32,110 bases of DNA from Deltaproteobacteria bacterium. Its GTDB lineage: Bacteria > Desulfobacterota > Desulfobulbia > Desulfobulbales > Desulfobulbaceae. The notes under the pieces are model-generated. The model did not search any database. It had not been told where the DNA came from and saw only the letters and a list, made by a program, of their open reading frames with translations. Of this stretch, positions 25,735 to 32,110 are shown one piece after another; within the stretch, counting starts at the first letter, position 1, and each line of letters opens with the position of its first letter. The position numbers and the translations under genes are program-made. The DNA lies in NCBI GenBank assembly GCA_024280455.1, contig JAJRQC010000157.1, positions 1-32,110 on the forward strand, in the 5' to 3' direction.

Positions 25735-26882
25735 TGCAGAACGGTTCACCGGAAAAGAAACGGTCGAAAAGGAAAGATTCAGGGGATGAAAAAATCAAAT
25801 ATTATACCGCTTCCCAGTGGCAACTCGTCTGGTGGCGTTTCAGGCGGCATAAAATGGCACTTGTCGGTGGCGTGGTTCTTCTCAGCATGGCCCTGCTCGG
25901 TCTCTTTTCCGACTTCATTGCCCCCTATAACATAACTTCCCGGGACAACAGTTACGTCATGGGCGCGCCGCAGATCCCACAGTTATGGGATCACAATGGT
26001 TTCTCCCTGCGACCCTTTATCCATGGAGTTGTCACCAAACGTAATCCGGTCACCCTGCGAAAAGTTGCCGAGGTTGACCCGGAAACAAGGCGTTACGTCC
26101 ACTTCTTTGTCCGTGGTGAAAAGTACAAAATGCTTGGCCTTATCAACAGCACACGCCATTTATTTGGCCTGGACGAGGGCAAGGTTCATCTCTTTGGTAC
26201 CGATGAATTAGGGCGGGATCTTTTCTCCCGTACACTCTTTGCCACCGGCACCTCGCTTTCCATCGGCATTCTCGGGGTTTTGATTGCATTTGTCCTGGCC
26301 CTGATCATTGGCGGTATAGCCGGATATTTCGGCGGGATCATCGACTACATTATTCAGCGAATAACGGAAATTGTCAGGGTGATTCCGGTTATTCCGCTGT
26401 ACATGGGCCTGTCGGCCGCCTCGCCAAGGGAGTGGTCCAATGTTCAGGTCTATTTCGCCATGACCCTTATCTTAGGCTGTATCGGCTGGCCAACCCTGGC
26501 CCGGCGGGTTCGCAGCCATCTGCTCAGCCAGCGCAGCGAGGATTACGTGGTGGCCGCTGAACTCTCCGGGGCTTCGGTTTCCCGAATCATTGCCAAACAT
26601 CTGCTGCCGAGCTTTACCAGCTATATCATAGTCGACTTGGTCATCAGTTTTCCCTACATGATTCTCAGCGAAACCGCCTTGAGTTTTATTGGTCTCGGCC
26701 TGCGGCCGCCAAGTGTCTCCTGGGGGATCATGCTTCAGGATGCCCAGAACATCAGAGCCATTGAACAGGCACCGTGGTTTTTTCTGCCGGCTTTTTTTGT
26801 GGTTACGGCGGTTCTGGCCTTTACTCTTCTTGGTGACGGCCTGCGCGATGCGGCTGATCCTTATGCAGTTTCAGGAGCATAG
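25731..26882 (+). CDS. ABC importer permease, OppC/DppC family
   Basis: 383 residues, longer than most OppC proteins (about 300). The N-terminal 25 residues are lysine-rich and cytoplasmic, followed by W-R-F-R-R-H-K-M-A-L, the usual start of the family, and the first helix. A periplasmic loop of about 110 residues (near 65-160) is larger than usual. The remaining five helices contain the EAA-type coupling loop E-D-Y-V-V-A-A-E-L-S-G-A-S. The ATG overlaps the stop of the first permease (ATGA), indicating translational coupling. Confidence 0.9.
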   Translation: MMQNGSPEKKRSKRKDSGDEKIKYYTASQWQLVWWRFRRHKMALVGGVVLLSMALLGLFSDFIAPYNITSRDNSYVMGAPQIPQLWDHNGFSLRPFIHGVVTKRNPVTLRKVAEVDPETRRYVHFFVRGEKYKMLGLINSTRHLFGLDEGKVHLFGTDELGRDLFSRTLFATGTSLSIGILGVLIAFVLALIIGGIAGYFGGIIDYIIQRITEIVRVIPVIPLYMGLSAASPREWSNVQVYFAMTLILGCIGWPTLARRVRSHLLSQRSEDYVVAAELSGASVSRIIAKHLLPSFTSYIIVDLVISFPYMILSETALSFIGLGLRPPSVSWGIMLQDAQNIRAIEQAPWFFLPAFFVVTAVLAFTLLGDGLRDAADPYAVSGA

Positions 26883-26890
26883 CATAGAGC

Positions 26891-27982
26891 ATGCATAATC
26901 CTACAAGCCGGCTGGCAGACGACCCCCTGCTCGACGTCAAGGATCTGCGGGTTTCCTTTCGGACCGACGAGGGGCTTATTACCCCGGTTGACGGAGTTAC
27001 TTTTCAAGTCCGTAAACAACAAACTCTCGGCATTGTCGGCGAGTCCGGATCAGGCAAGTCGGTATCGACCAGAGCGCTGGTCAAGCTGCTGCCTAAAAAC
27101 GGATTCATTGATCCAGGCTCCAGAATGAATTTCTACAACAACGGCCGTGTTCCACTGGATATCACCCCGTTGACCCCGCATTCCAGAGCCATGGGAAAAC
27201 TGCGCGGAGGTGAAGTCGCCATGATCTTTCAGGAACCCATGGCCTCCTTTTCCCCGGTCTATACTATCGGCAATCAGATCGTTGAAGCGGTGCGGCAGCA
27301 TCGGATCACTGCCAAAGGACCGCTGGCACCAACTGCACGGATCGGTGAACAGATAGGTGAAGGCATCAGGGCGGCCCGAAAAGTTGGCAAAAAGGAGGCC
27401 CGTGCAATAGCCATTGAAATGCTTGACCGGGTCGGCATTGCCAATGCAGCAATGCGGGTGGACCAGTACCCGCATGAGCTTTCCGGCGGTATGCGCCAAC
27501 GGGCCATGATTGCAGTTGCCCTGTCCACCCGTCCGAAGTTGCTGATCGCCGATGAACCCACCACTGCTCTTGACGTTACTATCCAGGCCCAGATCCTCGA
27601 TCTGATGAAAGAGCTGCAGGCGGAGCTGAACATGGCCATTATCTTCATCAGTCACGATATGGGAGTTATTGCCCGGATCGCCGATGAAGTGGCAGTGATG
27701 TACCTGGGGATCATTGTGGAACGTGGGCCTACGGCCATGCTTATCAAAGATCCCAAGCATCCATACACCAGAGGTCTGCTTGATGCCATTCCCAGGCTGG
27801 ATCGTCTTGACACCCCCCTCAAGCCGGTGGGCGGAGATATACCGGGCCCGCAGGAACGACCAGCCGGCTGTCCATTTCATCCACGATGCAGCCGGTTCAT
27901 ACCACAAATCTGCGATCAGAAAATGCCGCCATCGGTGCAGGTCGGCAAGAATCGTTTTACCCGTTGTTTTCTTTATACTTAA
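26891..27982 (+). CDS. ABC importer ATPase, OppD/DppD family
   Basis: 363 residues. Walker A GESGSGKS at 50-57, Q-loop Q114, signature LSGGMRQR at 197-204, Walker B ending in DEPTTALD at 221-228, and the switch histidine in I-S-H-D. The C-terminal oligopeptide/dipeptide motif follows, with P-A-G-C-P-F-H-P-R-C-S providing cysteines that in this family hold an iron-sulfur cluster or zinc. A segment of about 40 residues (132-175) after the Q-loop is longer than in standard OppD. It starts 8 bp after the second permease and powers transport together with the next ATPase. Confidence 0.92.
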   Translation: MHNPTSRLADDPLLDVKDLRVSFRTDEGLITPVDGVTFQVRKQQTLGIVGESGSGKSVSTRALVKLLPKNGFIDPGSRMNFYNNGRVPLDITPLTPHSRAMGKLRGGEVAMIFQEPMASFSPVYTIGNQIVEAVRQHRITAKGPLAPTARIGEQIGEGIRAARKVGKKEARAIAIEMLDRVGIANAAMRVDQYPHELSGGMRQRAMIAVALSTRPKLLIADEPTTALDVTIQAQILDLMKELQAELNMAIIFISHDMGVIARIADEVAVMYLGIIVERGPTAMLIKDPKHPYTRGLLDAIPRLDRLDTPLKPVGGDIPGPQERPAGCPFHPRCSRFIPQICDQKMPPSVQVGKNRFTRCFLYT

Positions 27983-27984
27983 CC

Positions 27985-28983
27985 ATGAAACAAAATCCAC
28001 TCATTCGGGTTGAAAATCTGAAAGTCCACTTTCCTCTCTACTCCAAAGGACTGTTTCGCAAGGTTGTCGGCCATGTCAGGGCCGTTGACGGGGTAACTTT
28101 TGATCTGCACAAAGGGGAAACCCTGGGCCTTGTCGGCGAGTCGGGATCGGGAAAGACGACCATCGGCATGGCGTTGCTGCGTACCCTGAAGGAGACCGCA
28201 GGCAACATCTCCTTTTCAAATTCCAGGGGTGTTGTTGACCTGACAACGCTTACGGGAAAAAGATTAAAAAAATTCCGGCGTCACATGCAGCTGATCTTCC
28301 AGGATCCTTACGCTTCGCTTAATCCGCGCATGACGGTGCGGGATATTATTGCCGAACCTCTGGAATGTCAGACCCGTTTGAACAAAGCGGAAATTAATGA
28401 GCAACTACTGGAATTTGCAGCCAGGTGCAAACTCAATCTTGAGCATCTGCGCCGTTTTCCACACGCCTTTTCCGGCGGTCAGCGTCAGCGTATCTGTATT
28501 GCCAGGGCACTTATTACCCGACCTGAATTCGTGGTCTATGACGAATCGGTCTCAGCCCTGGATGTTTCCATTCAAGCTGAAATCATTAATTTGCTCATTA
28601 AACTGCAAAAGGAATTGGGCCTGACCTACCTGTTTATTGCCCACGACCTGTCGGTTGTGGCCCATATCTCCACCAGAGTCGCGGTCCTGTATCTCGGTCG
28701 TTTTGTCGAACTGGCCCCCACCAGTGATATCTTTTTCAAGCCGATGCACCCCTATACAAGAGCCTTGATGTCGGCAGTACCTACCGTGGATGGAACGTAT
28801 ACCTTTGAGCCGATAAAACTGACAGGGGAAATTCCCAATCCCGCTGATCCGCCGGCGGGATGCCGGTTCCATACCCGTTGCCCGTACAGCGAAGCGTTAT
28901 GCCGACAGAAAATTCCGATATGGCGTCAAGTGGCAACAGACCATTTTATAGCCTGTCACCGGGCGGAAGAAGTTCTTTTTTGA
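27985..28983 (+). CDS. ABC importer ATPase, OppF/DppF family
   Basis: 332 residues from the ATG at 27985, two bases after the stop of the first ATPase; an earlier in-frame ATG lies inside that gene and is rejected. Walker A GESGSGKT at 51-58, Q-loop at F-Q-D-P-Y-A-S-L-N-P, signature FSGGQRQR at 162-169, Walker B DESVSALD at 186-193 (normally DEPVSALD, here with Ser in place of Pro), and I-A-H-D. The C-terminal P-A-G-C-R-F-H-T-R-C-P motif is the oligopeptide-family cysteine cluster. It pairs with the OppD-like subunit as a heterodimer. Confidence 0.92.
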   Translation: MKQNPLIRVENLKVHFPLYSKGLFRKVVGHVRAVDGVTFDLHKGETLGLVGESGSGKTTIGMALLRTLKETAGNISFSNSRGVVDLTTLTGKRLKKFRRHMQLIFQDPYASLNPRMTVRDIIAEPLECQTRLNKAEINEQLLEFAARCKLNLEHLRRFPHAFSGGQRQRICIARALITRPEFVVYDESVSALDVSIQAEIINLLIKLQKELGLTYLFIAHDLSVVAHISTRVAVLYLGRFVELAPTSDIFFKPMHPYTRALMSAVPTVDGTYTFEPIKLTGEIPNPADPPAGCRFHTRCPYSEALCRQKIPIWRQVATDHFIACHRAEEVLF

Positions 28984-29012
28984 CAGGGAGAACTGGAAAC
29001 GACTAGAGCTGC

Positions 29013-29037
29013 CGGTGTCGTATATTTTACGACACCG
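29013..29037. terminator. Hairpin between convergent importer and PhoH genes
   Basis: CGGTGTCGTA (29013-29022) and TACGACACCG (29028-29037) form a perfect 10-bp stem with a 5-base loop TATTT. It lies 30 bp after the last importer gene and 22 bp after the stop of the leftward PhoH gene, so it could serve both. No strong T-run follows on either strand. Confidence 0.6.
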
Positions 29038-29059
29038 ACAGAGTTGTAAGGTAAATCTT

Positions 29060-30396
29060 TTACAACAGTTCACTTGCCAGCATGGAGAGTACCGATCGTT
29101 CCCCCTTCTGCAGGGTCACGTGGGCATACAGGGGTTGCCCCTGCATCTTCTCGATCAGGTAACTCAGTCCGTTTGACTGGCTGTCAAGGTAAGGATGGTC
29201 AATCTGGTGAACATCTCCGGTAAATACAATTTTAGTTCCCTCGCCGGCCCGGGTAATGATAGTTTTCACCTCATGAGGGGTCAGATTCTGAGCCTCATCG
29301 ACAATCATATACAATTTCACCAGACTACGTCCCCGGATATAGGCCAGAGGTTCGATGACCAGTTTTTCATCGTCAATGAGTCGATTCAGTCGCTGATACA
29401 TTTCACTTTGTTCGGAAAATTGATTTCGGATCACTGCCAGATTATCATATAATGGTTGCATATATGGTCGTATCTTTGACTGGATATCACCTGGAAGGTA
29501 GCCTATATCTTTGTTGGAGAGCGGGATAATGGGACGGGCCAGCAGAATCTGGCAGTACCGCCGCCTCTGTTCAAGGGCTGCGGCAAGGGCCAGCAGAGTT
29601 TTACCGGTACCGGCCTTGCCGGAAATAGTCACCAGCGGTGTTTCCATATTACACAGGGCGTGAACGGCAAAACTCTGCTCGGCATTACGAGGGGTGATAC
29701 CGTAAACACTCTTTTCCGAATGGTGGTGATCACACTTTCCTGGGAACGAAAAGTGGAAAGCACTGATTTTTTTCCGTTGCGCAGGATAAGATACTCGTTG
29801 GGCAGCAATCGATTATCCGATTCCAGCCTATCCGGTTTTATCCCCTCCCCAGAGCGGTATAGTTCCTCAACCAGGCCGTGATCGACATTTTCGATGCATC
29901 GGCACCCCGTGTACAATCCCCTGACATCCTTTACATGATCGCTGGTATAATCCTCGGCCATCAACCCCACCGCCTTGGCCTTCATCCGAAAATTGACGTC
30001 CTTGGTCACGAGGATATAAGAACGTGAGGTGTCGCTGTGGGCGAGCTGATAGCCGATATTAAGAATTTGATGATCCGGTTTGGCGGTTGCAGGAAAATGC
30101 TGTCTCAAATCCGGGTGCAGTTCCTGTTCAAGCTTGATGGAAATTCGTCCCCTGCCGGTTCCGATCGATACCCCGCCGTTAAAAAGTTTATTGGCACTCA
30201 GGTTATCGAGAGCGCGGACAAATTCCCGGGCATGAAAATTGAGCGTCTGATTTCCTTTTTTAAAGTGATCCAGTTCTTCCAGGACGGTAATCGGCACAAC
30301 AACATCATGTTCGTCAAAGTGATTGATGCAGGAAGAGTCGTGTAGAATAACATTGGTATCGAGTATAAAGGTTTTGTTTTTGTTCACGGTGACCAT
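29060..30396 (-). pseudogene. PIN-PhoH ATPase gene broken by a frameshift
   Basis: Two halves of one fused protein lie in adjacent frames. From 30396 the first frame encodes a PIN nuclease-like domain (L-D-T-N-V-I-L-H-D, V-L-E-E-L-D, V-T-K-D-V-N) and the linker [12 protein letters not shown]. From about 29715 the protein-like sequence moves to another frame: [11 protein letters not shown], then the PhoH ATPase with [16 protein letters not shown] and T-G-D-V-H-Q-I-D. The joined product would be about 445 residues, the usual size of PhoH2-type proteins thought to act on RNA. The break is at a run of four A on the coding strand (29712-29715); one more A restores R-K-K-S-V-Y-G-I. The downstream ATG at 29647 has no ribosome site. 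This may be a real mutation or a sequencing error. Confidence 0.88.
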
Positions 30397-30557
30397 AGTT
30401 CGTCAATTCCTCAGTACGTTATTTGCTTGAGTCTGTTGAGCGGAGAACCATCCTGCCGTATTACGTTTCCCCGGCAGACAAGAAAAGGAGAAGATGACAA
30501 TTGATTCGGCATGACCTTGTTCGTGCATAGCCGTCTAAGGGAAAAACTATCATCTGC

Positions 30558-30571
30558 AATAACCGGTTATT
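30558..30571. terminator. Palindrome after the endonuclease-family gene
   Basis: AATAACCGGTTATT (30558-30571) is a 14-bp perfect palindrome 10 bp after the stop of the leftward gene at 30581. It may act as part of a terminator, although a loopless palindrome must open a few central pairs to fold as RNA. Confidence 0.35.
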
Positions 30572-30580
30572 TTTCAATCC

Positions 30581-31489
30581 CTAACAGAAGCATTCTCTTT
30601 TCTTCTTCCCAGACCAGGGCTGAGTGCACGCAACATACCGGTACACCTGACTGATTTCGTCTTTTTTTACACGCGACAGCTTAAGCTCAAATGCAACGCC
30701 AAAATGATCGGGGTGCAGGATGCTGTCACTCTCTGTCCTCTCTGTCTGATCAAAAAGAAGGTGGCTGTTGGCAAAATTAAGTTTTGCCACAGGCTGTTTC
30801 TTTTCTTCCAACACAAAGATATGATCAATGCGCCGGCAGCTCTGCCTGTCTGTTGCATCACTTCCCTGAACCAATGTCGAGAACAGGCGACCGGCACTAC
30901 CAGCAAGAAAACCATCTCTTACCTTGTAGAAAGATTGTTTTTTCAACAAAGCCAGCTCTTCACCTGCAGAATTCTCAAAAAAATCTCCGCAAAACAGAAT
31001 GGCGGCAAACTGTTTGTCCATAATCGGATGAGCGAAGATGGCCTGTAGCTGTTTTCGCCGCAAACGCCCCTTGTTCTGTAGGTGGGAAAAATGAAGATTG
31101 ATAACCAGGACAGCATTTCCATCTTTCCGGATGACGGCAAACTGTACCACCGGCCCCTTATCTCCGGTCTTTGCAGGCAGGGTAAAACTCCCGCTATGAA
31201 GCATCCACACACCAGCCCCGGTTAAAATGGCAAGACCGAAAATTGATTCAATCTCTTTTTCCTGGAAAAACATCCTCTCCTGCCTTGCCGCTGAAAAAGA
31301 ACAGGTCATGCCAAGTTTCGTTGCCAGAATTCCTGCCGAACTGTACTTCCCGTCCAAGGTACAAAATGCTTCTCGGCAGCAGAGAATATCAATTTTTTCT
31401 TTCTTCAGACTACGGACCTGAAAAGCCAACTGCTGTTCATAATCACTTGCACAGTTCCAGGTATTCATCGTGGCCACCTTGATCATCAT
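30581..31489 (-). CDS. Endonuclease/exonuclease/phosphatase-family protein
   Basis: 302 residues. The EEP fold is indicated by M-N-T-W-N at the N-terminus, an acidic metal ligand in C-C-R-E-A-F (usually Q-E), N-L-H-F-S-H in the middle, G-D-F-F-E-N (usually G-D-F-N), R-R-I-D-H-I-F and H-P-D-H-F-G-V near the C-terminus. The family cleaves phosphodiesters in nucleic acids, lipids or sphingomyelin. Replacement of the conserved Asn by Phe in the GDFN motif may change activity, although an Asn follows two positions later. There is no signal peptide, so it is probably cytoplasmic. The ATG at 31489 has an AAGGAG site 4-5 bases upstream. The C-terminus ends in a short basic, cysteine-containing tail. 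Confidence 0.8.
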   Translation of the reverse strand: MMIKVATMNTWNCASDYEQQLAFQVRSLKKEKIDILCCREAFCTLDGKYSSAGILATKLGMTCSFSAARQERMFFQEKEIESIFGLAILTGAGVWMLHSGSFTLPAKTGDKGPVVQFAVIRKDGNAVLVINLHFSHLQNKGRLRRKQLQAIFAHPIMDKQFAAILFCGDFFENSAGEELALLKKQSFYKVRDGFLAGSAGRLFSTLVQGSDATDRQSCRRIDHIFVLEEKKQPVAKLNFANSHLLFDQTERTESDSILHPDHFGVAFELKLSRVKKDEISQVYRYVACTQPWSGKKKRECFC

Positions 31490-32110
31490 TTTTCTCCTTC
31501 ATGACTGAACTTTCCTAGTTTTCCGAAAGACTCTCAGGCTACCGATTTATAAAAGTTTTCAACAGCACCTCAGTTTTTTCATTTGAGCCTGCGAAGTATA
31601 GCCCTTATTCGATAAGTTCAGGTAGCGAGAAACGAGACTCCAAAATGGTCGAAGATGGTGTTGCACTCTTACGGCAATTCAATACATCGATCTTGTTACA
31701 AACAGGTTAACGCACGGTTAAGAGATTATTAAAATCACTCAATTTGGTTTTTCTCCGGTGGCGCCATGTCATAATGAATCCCATCGAAACCACAACCGAT
31801 GAGGATTCAGGTGGCAGACGGAGATCGAGCAAGATCCAGGTGCCATTGGCAGACACATATCAGGCCCCATGTCGAGTAGCAGATTATCCCCGGAACTCCG
31901 CCCTTTAACGCAGCAATTAAATAAACTGTCCCCGAAACTCCCGGAAATAGGCGAGGGAAAAAATAGGGGACAGACCACGTTTTCCATCTGACTTTTTTTG
32001 TTTCCATGCAGTTTTTTTGGAAAAACGTGGTCTGTTCCCTATTTCCTTCTGACATCTGAACCCTGGCACCTGAAATCTTTTTGACCCTACAGCGGCAGAA
32101 TATGCACCTC
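31490..32110. other. 621-bp right-edge region without a gene
   Basis: No convincing coding sequence. The left part holds the ribosome site of the leftward gene at 31489 and presumably its promoter. The right part (31837-32072) is an inverted-repeat unit: CAGGTGCCA (31837-31845) and TGGCACCTG (32064-32072) flank a longer imperfect palindrome at 31961-32044, listed separately. Open frames of 70-80 codons on the minus strand through this unit are shadows of the repeats. Confidence 0.6.
31961..32044. repeat. Long imperfect palindrome resembling REP/RAYT-associated repeats
   Basis: The left arm 31961-31986 contains AATAGGGGACAGACCACG and the right arm 32018-32044 contains CGTGGTCTGTTCCCTATT. They pair over about 26 bases with one mismatch and one bulged base, and the 31-base centre is T-rich. 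Sequences of the form GGGACAGACCACG are, as I recall, common around genes for REP-associated tyrosine (Y1, IS200-like) transposases in related bacteria. No transposase lies inside the window; one may lie beyond the right edge, or this may be a solitary copy. Confidence 0.65.

Noticed and set aside
29060-29647. Separate PhoH gene starting at the internal ATG
   Set aside because: The conserved [11 protein letters not shown] segment lies upstream of that ATG in the same frame and there is no ribosome site, so it is the second half of a frameshifted gene.
31769-32055. Two overlapping minus-strand open frames of 72 and 82 codons at the right edge
   Set aside because: They run through the long palindrome, have no recognisable motif and are explained by the repeat.
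1-32110. CRISPR arrays, tRNA or rRNA genes, prophage modules
   Set aside because: No regularly spaced repeats, cloverleaf-like sequence or phage structural gene was recognised on reading both strands by eye.

Overview
The window reads as an ordinary, gene-dense stretch of a Gram-negative chromosome of roughly balanced base composition. The gene set fits a Desulfobacterota-type (former deltaproteobacterial) anaerobe: an NtrC-class two-component pair, a LetAB-type lipid transport pair, a Cu(I) P-type ATPase, an ornithine-lipid-type acyltransferase and a fused PIN-PhoH protein. The taxonomic assignment is inference from gene content; there is no rRNA or other marker here. I found no tRNA, rRNA or CRISPR array.

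Layout. 1-170: left edge, with the first codons of a leftward gene that runs off the window and two copies of a GTAACTRTTCAGG motif. 171-3239: leftward histidine kinase and sigma-54-dependent response regulator operon. 3435-4871: leftward MFS transporter, divergent from 4984-9061, a letA-letB pair (seven MCE domains in LetB). 9138-11498: leftward SLC13-type permease with four RCK_C domains instead of the usual two. 11499-11898: non-coding stretch packed with short hairpins. 11899-13045: leftward DUF1566 lipoprotein and TetR regulator that share an operator-like sequence, followed by a decayed DUF547 fragment (about 13137-13406). 13464-17276: leftward copA (three CxxC HMA domains plus one degenerate) translationally coupled to an unknown membrane protein. 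17733-20205: rightward DUF3047-like exported protein and a two-domain PlsC/GNAT acyltransferase resembling OlsF. 20271-21927: leftward overlapping PHP phosphoesterase and calcineurin-like phosphoesterase. 21928-22518: intergenic stretch with a MITE-like inverted repeat. 22519-28983: rightward five-gene oligopeptide-family ABC importer. 29060-30396: leftward PIN-PhoH gene broken by a -1 frameshift. 30581-31489: leftward endonuclease/exonuclease/phosphatase-family protein. 31490-32110: no gene, but a long imperfect palindrome resembling the repeats mobilised by REP-associated tyrosine (Y1) transposases.

How the genes work together. Several units concern the cell envelope: LetAB probably moves lipids between the membranes, the OlsF-like protein probably makes a phosphorus-free aminolipid, CopA exports copper and the ABC system imports peptides or related solutes. 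The two-component pair probably turns on a sigma-54 promoter elsewhere. I did not find a clear multi-gene system of a new kind. The most useful leads are the frameshifted PhoH gene, the palindromic repeats at 22067-22225 and 31961-32044, the hairpin cluster at 11654-11859, and the TetR/lipoprotein regulatory pair.
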